13,202 nt of DNA from Thermodesulfovibrio sp. (GTDB lineage Bacteria; Nitrospirota; Thermodesulfovibrionia; Thermodesulfovibrionales; JdFR-85): assembly GCA_027016675.1 (NCBI GenBank), contig JALUSH010000092.1, forward strand, positions 1 to 13,202, given 5' to 3'. How positions within the stretch are numbered: position 1 is the stretch's first letter; every line of letters begins with the position of its first letter. Under the pieces are notes generated by a model that worked only from the letters and a program-made list of their open reading frames with translations, had not been told where the DNA came from and did no database searches. Of this stretch, positions 5,428 through 13,169 are shown piece by piece. A program made the translations under genes and the position numbers.

Positions 5428-6794
5428 AACTCTTTAAAAAGGTTCTAATAGCAAATCGAGGAGAGATTGCCGTCAGGATCATAAGGGCATGCCGTGAATT
5501 AGGCATAAGGACTGTTGCTGTTTTCTCAGAGATAGACAGGGACTCAATGCATGTAAGGCTTGCTGATGAGGCTGTATGCATTGGACCTTCTGATGCCCAG
5601 CAGAGCTATCTCCACACACCTGCCATACTCAGTGCTGCCGAGATAACTGATTCTGAGGCTATCCATCCTGGCTATGGATTTCTTTCAGAGAACCCCCAGT
5701 TTGCAGAGGCATGTATGAAATCAGGTATAACCTTTATAGGTCCAAGACCTGAAAATATACGCCTTGGTGGTGATAAGGCAAGGGCAAGGCAGCTTATGAA
5801 AAAAAAGGGTGTTCCTGTGGTACCTGGCAGTGACGGTATTGTTAAGGATTTTGAGTCAGCCCGAAAGATTTGTTCCAAGATAGGTTACCCTGTAATTGTT
5901 AAGGCATCCCTGGGTGGTGGTGGCAGGGGTATGAGGATAGTACAGAATGAATCAGAACTGGAGCAGGCATTTTCAACAGCTCAGCGTGAGGCACTGGCTG
6001 CCTTTGGCAGTGATGGTTTGTATATTGAAAGGTATATTCCCAGGATGAGACATATAGAGGTGCAGATCCTTGCTGATAGCAAGGGCAACACAATTCATCT
6101 TGGCGAGAGGGACTGTTCTATCCAGAGGAGACATCAGAAGCTTATTGAAGAGGCTCCTGCTCCTGGGCTTGATGAGAAGACAAGGAAGAAGATAGGAGAG
6201 TATGCTGTAAAGGCTGCAAAGGCCATGAGATTCAGAAATGTAGGCACCTTTGAGTTTATACTTGATGACAAGAATAACATATACTTTATGGAGGTAAACA
6301 CAAGGATACAGGTGGAACATCCTGTGACAGAGGCTGTAACAGGTGTGGATATAATCAAGGAACAGATAAAACTTGCAGCAGGGCTGCCTCTTGAGATAAA
6401 GCAAAGCAAGGTACGGTATAATTTCCATGCCATTGAATGCAGGATAAATGCAGAGGATCCCGAGACCTTTATCCCATCACCAGGCAGGATTTCCTTTCTC
6501 TATATACCAGGAGGGCCAGGTGTTAGGGTTGACACAGCAGCCTATTGTGGCTGGACAGTGCCTTCACAGTATGATTCCCTTATAGCAAAGCTGATAGTAA
6601 GGGGCAGAACCAGGGAGGAGGCAAGGCTGAGGATGCTGAGGGCACTTGATGAGTTTATAATAGAGGGGATTAAGACAACAGTGGATTTTCATAAAAGGAT
6701 ATTAAATGACGAGCGGTTTATAAATCTTCAATACTCTACAAGGTTTATTGAGGAAAACTACAATGATCTGAAGAAGGCAAACCCTTTAGATTAG
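5424..6794 (+). CDS. accC: Biotin carboxylase subunit of acetyl-CoA carboxylase
   Basis: AccC uses ATP and bicarbonate to carboxylate the biotin on AccB. The 456-residue product is full length: N-domain 'KVLIANRGEIAVRIIRACRE' (6-25), ATP-grasp domain with the glycine-rich loop 'SLGGGGRG' (162-169), and C-domain (about 330-445). Key residues are present at positions matching E. coli: Lys118, Lys160, His210, Lys239, Glu277, Glu290, Asn292, Arg294 and Arg340. 'NTRIQVEHPVTE' is intact. The ATG sits in the accB stop (ATGA) with little ribosome site of its own, so coupling is likely. The last 50 bases overlap the 3' end of the oppositely oriented oxidoreductase gene. Pyruvate carboxylase subunit A is a close relative, but adjacency to accB favours AccC. 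Confidence 0.97.
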   Translation: MKLFKKVLIANRGEIAVRIIRACRELGIRTVAVFSEIDRDSMHVRLADEAVCIGPSDAQQSYLHTPAILSAAEITDSEAIHPGYGFLSENPQFAEACMKSGITFIGPRPENIRLGGDKARARQLMKKKGVPVVPGSDGIVKDFESARKICSKIGYPVIVKASLGGGGRGMRIVQNESELEQAFSTAQREALAAFGSDGLYIERYIPRMRHIEVQILADSKGNTIHLGERDCSIQRRHQKLIEEAPAPGLDEKTRKKIGEYAVKAAKAMRFRNVGTFEFILDDKNNIYFMEVNTRIQVEHPVTEAVTGVDIIKEQIKLAAGLPLEIKQSKVRYNFHAIECRINAEDPETFIPSPGRISFLYIPGGPGVRVDTAAYCGWTVPSQYDSLIAKLIVRGRTREEARLRMLRALDEFIIEGIKTTVDFHKRILNDERFINLQYSTRFIEENYNDLKKANPLD

Positions 6795-8523
6795 CTGAAT
6801 CAAGAATCTCCTCGTTCACAGTCCCATCCTCTTTATAACCCCTTATCCTGTAGTATCTGTTAAGGGCATATAGGAAATCCTCTCGGTTTATGGGTGGAAT
6901 GATGAACTTTCCCTCACTGTAGCCAGGTTCCTTGAAGAACCTCTCAGGTAGATCATCATCCTTTCTTGAAAATCCAATGATATTATTGAGATAACGTTCC
7001 AGAAGCCATATCCGTTCACCAGCCTTAAGCAGACTCTGGACATCAAAATCCCTGCCTGTTACTGCCTTAAGACATGGGGCATACTCTTCAAGGGTTGAGG
7101 CAAAAAACACGAATTTGCAGGCTGTCAGGGAATCCACAACAGCATTCATATCTTCGGAAATCTTTACCATGCGAGCCTTCCCCTCAAAGGAGAATCGATC
7201 CACTGAAACTGGTTTTCGTAGGATTTCGTAACTTATTGGATAGGCCCTGAGGTGGCAACCACCACGATTCGACGTTGCATAAGCAAGTGCTATTCCATAG
7301 GCTCCACGGGGATCATAGGCAGGCAGTTCAAGCCCCTTTACAGACATACTGAATTGAGGCATTCCCTGCGCAGTGGCATATCGCAGGGAGCCCTCTGAAA
7401 GGTGTTCGCCTATATCCTTTCGTTCGCCGATAAGACTGATATACTGAAGCAACTCTTCAGGTGTAAGCCATCTATCATTGATCTCAGAGTAGCATGCTAT
7501 TGTGGATGCAGTGCTGATGGTATCAAGCCCATAGTCATTGCAGAGACGATTTGCCTCAATTATGGTTTCAGGCTCTGAGTTTTTGTTCAGGGCACCGAAG
7601 TGGGAGACAGTTTCAAACTCAGGAATCACTTTGCCTCCCGTCGATATCTTTTTGCAAAAAATAGGACAGCCCTTACATCCAGTTTTCCTGGGGTTGAAAA
7701 GTGTTTTCAGTGAATATCCTGAGTAGTTGTGTGAATGTTCAAAATAACTCCTTTTGAAGTTCTCTGTTGGTTCCATCCTCCTTACATGGATGAGATCTAC
7801 AAGGGCTGCTGTGCCAAACTCACTGAGACCAAACTCACCAAACACAGAAGGAGATGCCCTGAGAAGTCTCATAATCTCTTCACGGGCCCTCCTGAGTTCT
7901 GTCTCGTCATAAACAGAGATACCATTGTCTCCCTGTATCATGATAGCCTTCAGTCTCTTTGCGCCCATTACTGCGCCCAGTCCACCCCTGCCAGCAAGAT
8001 AATGGCCATCAAAGACAATTCCCGCAAACCGAACACCTTTTTCACCTGCCCTGCCAATTGTGGCAATTGCATAGGTGTTGCCCATGGTTTTTAATAGCTC
8101 TTCAGTGTTTTTACCAGAGAGTTTTTCTGCATCCATGATTTTCACATCATCATTGGTAACCTCGATGATCTTCCAGCCCCTTGCCTTTCCCTGAATAAAG
8201 ATAAGGTCATATCCTGCCTTCTTCATCTCGGTTCCAAAACGGCCTCCCACTGAACAGTCAAAGACAGTGCCTGTCAGTGGAGAACGTGATACAATGGAAA
8301 TCCTTCCAGAGGTGGGCGAGGCTGTGCCTACAAGAGGACCTGAGGAAAAGATGAGTGGCATCTCATGGCTATCCCAGGGATACCGGATATAGGGAGCAAT
8401 AAGGGCAACACCCAGTCCCCTTCCGCCAATAAATTTCTCTATGAGGGGCGCAGGTGTTTTTACGATACGGTGTTTCCCGGTGCTCAGGTCTATAAACAGA
8501 GATTTCCCTGTATAACCATGCAT
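6745..8523 (-). CDS. Aldehyde:ferredoxin oxidoreductase family protein (tungstopterin)
   Basis: Family members oxidise aldehydes to acids with ferredoxin, using a tungsten bis-pterin and one [4Fe-4S] cluster. The 592-residue product is full length. It opens with 'GYTGKSLFIDLSTGK' (3-17) and 'GGRGLG' (33-38), both typical of the N-domain. The four cluster cysteines are Cys283, Cys286, Cys290 ('GCKGCPIFC') and Cys469 ('DSLTACKF'). The pterin-site pattern 'DYGLDTIST' (330-338) and 'NRGGCHLR' (419-426) are present. The second pterin motif reads TAC where the archaeal enzyme has GLC. The substrate cannot be told from sequence. It is the last gene of a three-gene - strand run, 32 bases after the lipM-like gene. 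No ribosome site is visible before the ATG, but the N-terminus fits the family exactly. Confidence 0.92.
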   Translation of the reverse strand: MHGYTGKSLFIDLSTGKHRIVKTPAPLIEKFIGGRGLGVALIAPYIRYPWDSHEMPLIFSSGPLVGTASPTSGRISIVSRSPLTGTVFDCSVGGRFGTEMKKAGYDLIFIQGKARGWKIIEVTNDDVKIMDAEKLSGKNTEELLKTMGNTYAIATIGRAGEKGVRFAGIVFDGHYLAGRGGLGAVMGAKRLKAIMIQGDNGISVYDETELRRAREEIMRLLRASPSVFGEFGLSEFGTAALVDLIHVRRMEPTENFKRSYFEHSHNYSGYSLKTLFNPRKTGCKGCPIFCKKISTGGKVIPEFETVSHFGALNKNSEPETIIEANRLCNDYGLDTISTASTIACYSEINDRWLTPEELLQYISLIGERKDIGEHLSEGSLRYATAQGMPQFSMSVKGLELPAYDPRGAYGIALAYATSNRGGCHLRAYPISYEILRKPVSVDRFSFEGKARMVKISEDMNAVVDSLTACKFVFFASTLEEYAPCLKAVTGRDFDVQSLLKAGERIWLLERYLNNIIGFSRKDDDLPERFFKEPGYSEGKFIIPPINREDFLYALNRYYRIRGYKEDGTVNEEILDSANLKGLPSSDHCSFPQ

Positions 8524-8529
8524 GGGATT

Positions 8530-8542
8530 ATTCTAACAGAAT
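8530..8542 (-). promoter_or_regulatory. Small hairpin in the oxidoreductase leader
   Basis: ATTCT and AGAAT form a 5-base stem with a 3-base loop, seven bases before the oxidoreductase ATG on the - strand. It occupies the place where a ribosome site would be expected, and no purine-rich site is seen. The arms are short and AT-rich, so this is a weak call. Confidence 0.25.
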
Positions 8543-8555
8543 CTGATTGTAATTA

Positions 8556-9344
8556 TTATCGACTCAGGGTCCACTCTTTTCGAATATATTTTTCATTGCA
8601 GAGTTTAGTGGCAAGGGAATACTCCTCTGCTGTGAGTGAAGATAATTTCATTTCAACACCAAAGGTCTTCTTGAAGGCGTTTCCGATCATCTCTTTAAGC
8701 CTCTCCGTATTCATTGATGGCTGATAATGATAGAGTCCTGTCATTGATGAAGCAATCTCTTCACCCCTGGAATCTCTGAAGATACGGATCATCTCATCCG
8801 TGTTGAGCCTCAATAGAATAGACCCCTGCTGCAGGAACCCATCAGGCCATCTCTTCTGTGCAGAGCCTATAACCTTTTTATTATCAATGGTTATCTCCCC
8901 GAAAGATACGGATTGAAAACATATTGAAGAACCTGTAAGAACACGCCCTTTTTCCTTTCTGGTTTTCATTACCGCTTTAAAACCAAGACTTTTTAAAGCT
9001 CCAAGGAAGGCAGCGCTGATATGATTATATGTCTTTAACAGTCCCTCAGAAAAATAGGGTGGTGTGTTTTTTGATGAAAAGCTGTAGGTGAGATCCTCAC
9101 CATGCAGTATCGCCCTTCCACCCGTGGGCCTTCTTACAACAGGAATATTGTTTTTCTTACAATAAAGTAGGTCAACCTCCTCAGACCGCTGATAACATCC
9201 TATGGTGATAGAAGGTCTCTGCCATTGGTAAAATCGCAATGTTGGAGGAGCCTTTCCCTGCCTCACAGAGATGGCAATTGCTTCATCAATAGCCATATTC
9301 ATATACGCATCAGAAATGCTGCTATCTATTAGTCTCCAGGTCAT
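8556..9344 (-). CDS. Lipoate ligase/octanoyltransferase family protein, LipM-like
   Basis: A BPL/LPL-fold enzyme (262 residues) that attaches octanoyl or lipoyl groups to the lipoyl domains of GcvH or 2-oxoacid dehydrogenases. Visible motifs are 'RRPTGGRAILHGEDLTYSF' (71-89), the lysine motif 'NKKVIGSAQKR' with Lys157, and 'LQQGSILL' (171-178). The C-terminal domain of E. coli LplA is absent. A cysteine (Cys142, 'GSSICFQSV') sits just before the lysine motif, where the Bacillus octanoyltransferase LipM has its acyl-carrying cysteine, as I recall that family. This favours octanoyl transfer from acyl carrier protein over ATP-dependent ligation, though a ligase cannot be excluded. The start lies inside uvrA (23-base overlap), with AAAGGAG about ten bases upstream, so expression is coupled to uvrA. 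Confidence 0.88.
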   Translation of the reverse strand: MTWRLIDSSISDAYMNMAIDEAIAISVRQGKAPPTLRFYQWQRPSITIGCYQRSEEVDLLYCKKNNIPVVRRPTGGRAILHGEDLTYSFSSKNTPPYFSEGLLKTYNHISAAFLGALKSLGFKAVMKTRKEKGRVLTGSSICFQSVSFGEITIDNKKVIGSAQKRWPDGFLQQGSILLRLNTDEMIRIFRDSRGEEIASSMTGLYHYQPSMNTERLKEMIGNAFKKTFGVEMKLSSLTAEEYSLATKLCNEKYIRKEWTLSR

Positions 9345-12096
9345 TATAGAATAGCTCCTTTGATTCCTGACTTAACAAATATCTTCCCGTTATTGATTCA
9401 CTACATTTTTTTATCCCCTCAAGGGGACCTTCATAGATTATTCTTCCACCATCAGGGCCCCCTCCAGGGCCAAGGTCAATAATCCAGTCAGCCACAGATA
9501 TGAGATCCAGGTTGTGTTCTATTATAACAACCGTGTTACCTTCATCAATCAGCCGTCTGATGATTTTTAAAAGTGAGATAATATCCCTGTAATGAAGCCC
9601 CACAGTGGGTTCATCAAGGATATAAAGGATGCCCTTTTTCCTGTTTGTAATCAGTTCAGAACATATCTTTAATCTCTGTGCCTCTCCGCCTGACAGAGTA
9701 GTTGCAGGTTGTCCTAACTTGAGATAGCCAAGCCCTATATCCTTCAGTATCTGGAGTCTTGAGACTATGTGTGATTCATCAGAGAAATGTACAATTGCCT
9801 CATCCACAGTAAGTTCCAGTATCTCATAGATATCTTTGTCCCTGTATGTTACCTTCAGTGCTTCATTACCATATCTCTTCCCACCACAGGCCTCGCATGT
9901 TATATAGAGGTCCTCAAAAAAATACATCTCCAGCTTCTCAAATCCCTCACCCTTGCATCTTTCACACCTTCCACCAGGCACATTAAATGAGAAGAACCCT
10001 GGTGTATAACCGTGTGCCAGTGCATAGGGCTGTGAGGCAAAGACCTTTCTGATGAGATCAAATATCTTCAGATAGGTTACAGGGTTTGAGCGTGGAGTCC
10101 TGCCAATGGGTGACTGGTCTATGAGCCTTATTCCTCTAAGCCTCTCAACACCCTTGATATCATCAAAGGGCAGAGGTCTTTCCATACCTGTTTTGAAAGT
10201 CTTTGCCAATGCCCTGTAGAGGGTTTCTACAATGAGGGTGCTTTTGCCTGAACCAGAAACTCCTGTTACAACAGTAAAGAGACCAATGGGAATTCTTACA
10301 TTGATATATTTGAGATTATTTCCACAGGCACCTTTTATAGTAAGAAAAAACAGTTTTTGGGGGATTGTCTTTTTTCTAAATCTGTCTGTCATCTCAAGAT
10401 CAAAGCCCTTTATATACCTTGAGGTAAGGGTCTCTGTTTTAAGGAAATCCTCTTTTGTGCCTGAAAATATAATCTCTCCTCCCCGAGTTCCACTACCAGG
10501 GCCTAACTCTACAATCCAGTCTGCAGATTCTATTACATGTCTGTCATGTTCAACCACAACAAGCGTATTACCCATTGCAACCATCTTTTTCAAGATACTT
10601 GTGATCCTTTCAGTATCTGAGGCATGAAGCCCAACAGTGGGTTCATCAAGTACATATAGGGTTCCTGTGAGACGCGCGCCTATCTGGTTTGCCAGATTAA
10701 TCCTCTGATACTCTCCACCTGAAAGGGTTTTACCAAGGCGGTTTAATGTAAGATACTCCACTCCCACATTGAACAGAAAATCGAGCTTCATATCGATTTG
10801 GCGAAGTACCTCTCTGCATGCAGATTCCTCGAACCCTGTTAATGAAAGGTTTTTAAAGAACTCTCTCAACTCACCTATAGAAATGTTACAGAGTTCGGCA
10901 ATATTAAGACCCTTTATGCGATAGGCAAGGGCATCTTTTTTAAGTCTTGTACCATTGCAGACATCACATATTACAGGTTGACGGTAACGGCTGAGGAATA
11001 CACGGACATGGAGTTTATACCTCTTGTCCTCAAGCTCTTCAAAAAAGTCATCTATTCCATAAAAGTTTTTACCACCGCTAAAGAGCTTTTCTTTCTCAGG
11101 AGGTGATAGCTCTTTATATGGTTTGTTTATATCAATGCCTTCCTCTTTTGCGTGTTCTATTAGTTGTTCTTTCCACCAGTAGGCAGCTGGTTTTTCCCAG
11201 GGTTCTATGGCGCCTTCAGCTATGGAAAGTTCAGGGTCAGGAATGATAAGTGATTCATCGTATCTCAGGAGATTACCAAAACCCTTGCATACAGGGCAGG
11301 CACCAACAGGATGATTAAAGGAGAAAAGAATGGGGGTCGGTTCTGGCAGGGAGATATTGCATTTATCACAACGTAGTTGTTTTGAGAAAGAAAGAGGAAT
11401 AATGTTTAAGCTCCCGTTAAGCTTCTTGTAGATATAGACCTTGATCGAACCTCTACCTTCCTTATAGGCGAGTTCAAGGGAATCGGCAAGTCGTGGCTCG
11501 TTTCTTATGACAACTCTGTCAACAACTATCTCAAGAGAATTGCCGAGTTCTTCTAACTGGTCCAGGTCTTTGATTTCATTACCATTCCAGTAACGATAGT
11601 ATCCCTGCTTGATAAGTTCTGTTGCTGGTTCAGTTGTTGTGAAGGTTATCATTGCCCTTTCATTATTATAATTTTCAAGCAGTTCAGTCATTATGGTATC
11701 CACGGTCCACTGTCTTATTTCCCTTCCACATTCAGGGCAGAAGGGTTGTCCAATCCTTGAGTAAAGAATCCTTAAAAGATCATATATTTCTGTTAAGGTG
11801 CCCACAGTTGAACGGGAGCCCTTTACAGGATTTTTCTGCTGCAGTGCAATGGCAGGTCTTATGTTTCTGATACTTTCCACATCAGGTCTGTCAAGCTTTT
11901 CAAGAAAAAGTCTTGCATAGGTGGAGAGGGATTCAATGAATCTCCACTGCCCCTCGGCGAAGATGGTGTCAAAGGCAAGGGAAGACTTGCCCGAGCCTGA
12001 CAGCCCGGTGATTACAATAAAACTGTCATGAGGTAGGGAGAGATTTATGTTTTTCAGATTGTTCTGTCTTGCACCTTCTATGATAATCTCTTTCAC
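9322..12096 (-). CDS. uvrA: Excinuclease ABC subunit A (UvrA)
   Basis: UvrA finds damaged DNA and loads UvrB in nucleotide excision repair. The 924-residue product is complete, close to the 940 of E. coli. It has two ABC ATPase modules: Walker A 'GLSGSGKSS' (Lys37) with signature 'LSGGE' (458-462), and Walker A 'GVSGSGKST' (Lys618) with 'LSGGE' (801-805). Zinc ligands are Cys243/246/267/270 and Cys711/714/734/737. 'GRTPRSNPVTY' (665-675) is conserved. The stretch 'LQQKNPVKGSRSTVGT' (85-100) differs from the usual TTSRNPRSTVGT and recalls UvrA paralogues of some anaerobes, so a second uvrA elsewhere is possible. The start is GTG with AGGA seven bases before it; the next codons upstream in frame reach a stop. 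It heads the run uvrA, lipM-like gene, oxidoreductase. Confidence 0.97.
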   Translation of the reverse strand: MKEIIIEGARQNNLKNINLSLPHDSFIVITGLSGSGKSSLAFDTIFAEGQWRFIESLSTYARLFLEKLDRPDVESIRNIRPAIALQQKNPVKGSRSTVGTLTEIYDLLRILYSRIGQPFCPECGREIRQWTVDTIMTELLENYNNERAMITFTTTEPATELIKQGYYRYWNGNEIKDLDQLEELGNSLEIVVDRVVIRNEPRLADSLELAYKEGRGSIKVYIYKKLNGSLNIIPLSFSKQLRCDKCNISLPEPTPILFSFNHPVGACPVCKGFGNLLRYDESLIIPDPELSIAEGAIEPWEKPAAYWWKEQLIEHAKEEGIDINKPYKELSPPEKEKLFSGGKNFYGIDDFFEELEDKRYKLHVRVFLSRYRQPVICDVCNGTRLKKDALAYRIKGLNIAELCNISIGELREFFKNLSLTGFEESACREVLRQIDMKLDFLFNVGVEYLTLNRLGKTLSGGEYQRINLANQIGARLTGTLYVLDEPTVGLHASDTERITSILKKMVAMGNTLVVVEHDRHVIESADWIVELGPGSGTRGGEIIFSGTKEDFLKTETLTSRYIKGFDLEMTDRFRKKTIPQKLFFLTIKGACGNNLKYINVRIPIGLFTVVTGVSGSGKSTLIVETLYRALAKTFKTGMERPLPFDDIKGVERLRGIRLIDQSPIGRTPRSNPVTYLKIFDLIRKVFASQPYALAHGYTPGFFSFNVPGGRCERCKGEGFEKLEMYFFEDLYITCEACGGKRYGNEALKVTYRDKDIYEILELTVDEAIVHFSDESHIVSRLQILKDIGLGYLKLGQPATTLSGGEAQRLKICSELITNRKKGILYILDEPTVGLHYRDIISLLKIIRRLIDEGNTVVIIEHNLDLISVADWIIDLGPGGGPDGGRIIYEGPLEGIKKCSESITGRYLLSQESKELFYNDLETNR

Positions 12097-12339
12097 TTTA
12101 TTTTCCTGTTAAAATCTCCTTTATGATAATGTATAAATTTCTATTTTAACAAAAATAGGCTACCAAAAGTAGTTCTGTATTTAACCTGCATAGAAATATA
12201 ACAAAGCAGATTACCCCATAAGCATAAAGCAATCCAGAGGATTAATTGAGAGATTTTATTATTATGCCAGGCAGAGGTGGTTCATAACCCCGTTGATGCT
12301 GAGTTTTTAAATAATTAAAGACAAAACCTTCTTTTTCAC

Positions 12340-12391
12340 CCCGAAACCTGTTTCAGGGTTTTTGAGATGCCGAAACAAGTTCGGCATGACA
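12340..12391 (-). repeat. Palindromic REP-like element, copy 2
   Basis: This is the inverted partner of the element at 12-61. The stem ATGCCGAA (12367-12374) and TTCGGCAT (12380-12387) is perfect, with loop ACAAG. Beside it, CCCGAAAC (12340-12347) pairs with GTTTC-A-GGG (12350-12358), giving the same two-hairpin layout as copy 1. The shared box ACCTGTTTCAG lies at 12346-12356. The element ends about 100 bases before the SLOG gene. Confidence 0.8.
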
Positions 12392-12410
12392 ACCCAAACA
12401 ACACCTCTCC

Positions 12411-12442
12411 ACTCATTCACTCATTTACTCATCTACCCATAA
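12411..12442 (+). repeat. Four degenerate 8-base tandem units
   Basis: ACTCATTC, ACTCATTT, ACTCATCT and ACCCATAA follow each other without gaps. The first three share ACTCAT; the fourth has one change in that hexamer. The array sits between the palindrome and the candidate promoter of the next gene. It may be a small slipped-strand repeat or part of the mobile repeat unit. Confidence 0.6.
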
Positions 12443-12444
12443 AA

Positions 12445-12474
12445 CTGACTCTAAAATAAATCGGCAATTATAAA
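12445..12474 (+). promoter_or_regulatory. Candidate promoter of the SLOG gene
   Basis: CTGACT (12445-12450) and TATAAA (12469-12474) match the sigma-70 hexamers at 4 and 5 of 6 positions with an 18-base spacer. Transcription would begin near 12481. That leaves almost no leader before ATG 12490 but about 57 bases before TTG 12538, so it bears on the choice of start. Confidence 0.35.
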
Positions 12475-12489
12475 GGTGGATTAATTATC

Positions 12490-12999
12490 ATGGGTAGTTG
12501 TAAAATAGCAGAGTCTGTATTCAGGGAGGTACAGGAATTGACTACCTTGATTGGTGTAATTGGTGGTAGAGAGGTTGATGGGGAATTGATTGAAGTTGCC
12601 TATGAAGTGGGCAGGGAGATAGCCAGAAGGGGTGCTATTATGGTCTGTGGAGGACTTGGTGGGGTAATGGAGGCGGCATCCAGGGGTGTATATGAGGAAG
12701 GAGGAATTGCTGTGGGTATTCTTCCTTCAGACAGAAAAGAGGATGCAAATCCCTATATAAAGATACCTGTGGCTACAGGTTTGGGCATTGGCAGAAATGT
12801 TATAATCGCCCGTACGGCAGATGCCCTTATTGCAGTTGGTGGTGGGTATGGAACACTCTCCGAGATTGCCTTTGCCCTGCAGCTTGGTAAGCCTGTTATT
12901 GGCATCAGGACATGGGATATCCAAGGGGTTCATCTCTCAAAAAGTGCAAAAGACTCAGTAGAAAAAGCAATAGAATTGACAGGCCCAGAGATTAAGTAG
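12490..12999 (+). CDS. TIGR00725/SLOG-family nucleotide-binding protein
   Basis: This Rossmann-like protein resembles the TIGR00725 group, related to LOG cytokinin-activating phosphoribohydrolases and DprA/Smf (SLOG superfamily). Motifs, numbered from ATG 12490, are 'IGVIGG' (21-26), 'CGGLGGVMEAASRG' (53-66), and 'GGGYGTLSEIA' (117-127), the counterpart of the LOG PGGxGT..E phosphate-binding and catalytic motif, with Glu125. The in vivo substrate is unknown; binding or cleavage of a nucleotide is inferred from the fold. The ATG has AAAGGTGG ten bases upstream. A TTG at 12538 has a stronger GGGAGG eight bases before it and gives a 154-residue protein beginning close to 'IGVIGG', as family members do. 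The ATG is kept as the outer limit. The gene stands alone, divergent from uvrA. Confidence 0.85.
   Translation: MGSCKIAESVFREVQELTTLIGVIGGREVDGELIEVAYEVGREIARRGAIMVCGGLGGVMEAASRGVYEEGGIAVGILPSDRKEDANPYIKIPVATGLGIGRNVIIARTADALIAVGGGYGTLSEIAFALQLGKPVIGIRTWDIQGVHLSKSAKDSVEKAIELTGPEIK
12524..12529 (+). promoter_or_regulatory. Strong internal ribosome site (alternative start TTG 12538)
   Basis: GGGAGG lies eight bases before the in-frame TTG at 12538. It is the best ribosome site near this gene and would remove 16 residues that have no counterpart in the family as I know it. Confidence 0.5.
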
Positions 13000-13142
13000 G
13001 AAACATAGTCCGTGAATCATGTGTATGAATCGAAAAATGTGAAAAATCAAAGAGATAATGAAATTTTATATAGGGACAAGTTCTATTTTCTGTAAATATG
13101 AAAGTGATAAATCTTTATGATTGTCTGATAAATATTTTTAAT

Positions 13143-13169
13143 TTGACCAAAACAATTAAAGTGTATTAA
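13143..13169 (+). promoter_or_regulatory. Weak promoter candidate at the right edge
   Basis: TTGACC (13143-13148) and TATTAA (13164-13169) face right with a 15-base spacer, shorter than ideal. They lie in the AT-rich 203 bases after the SLOG gene, where I see no gene and no intrinsic terminator. A downstream gene outside the window would be needed to give this meaning. Confidence 0.2.

Larger units (their letters stand above)
12097..12489. other. Divergent intergenic region between uvrA and the SLOG gene
   Basis: These 393 bases hold no supportable gene. Next to uvrA (12100-12180) the sequence is AT-rich and should contain the uvrA promoter. The best pair on the - strand is TTGTTA with CATTAT at 15-base spacing, too poor to call. 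The middle (12180-12330) shows nothing recognisable. The right half carries a hairpin, the palindromic repeat, four 8-base tandem units and a candidate + strand promoter, listed separately. Confidence 0.7.

Noticed and set aside
7735..8094. Open frame of 119 codons with several cysteines opposite the oxidoreductase
   Set aside because: Cysteines have no regular spacing and the true gene is on the other strand.
10232..10627. Open frame of 131 codons on the + strand inside uvrA
   Set aside because: It lies opposite conserved UvrA sequence; its product is not recognisable.
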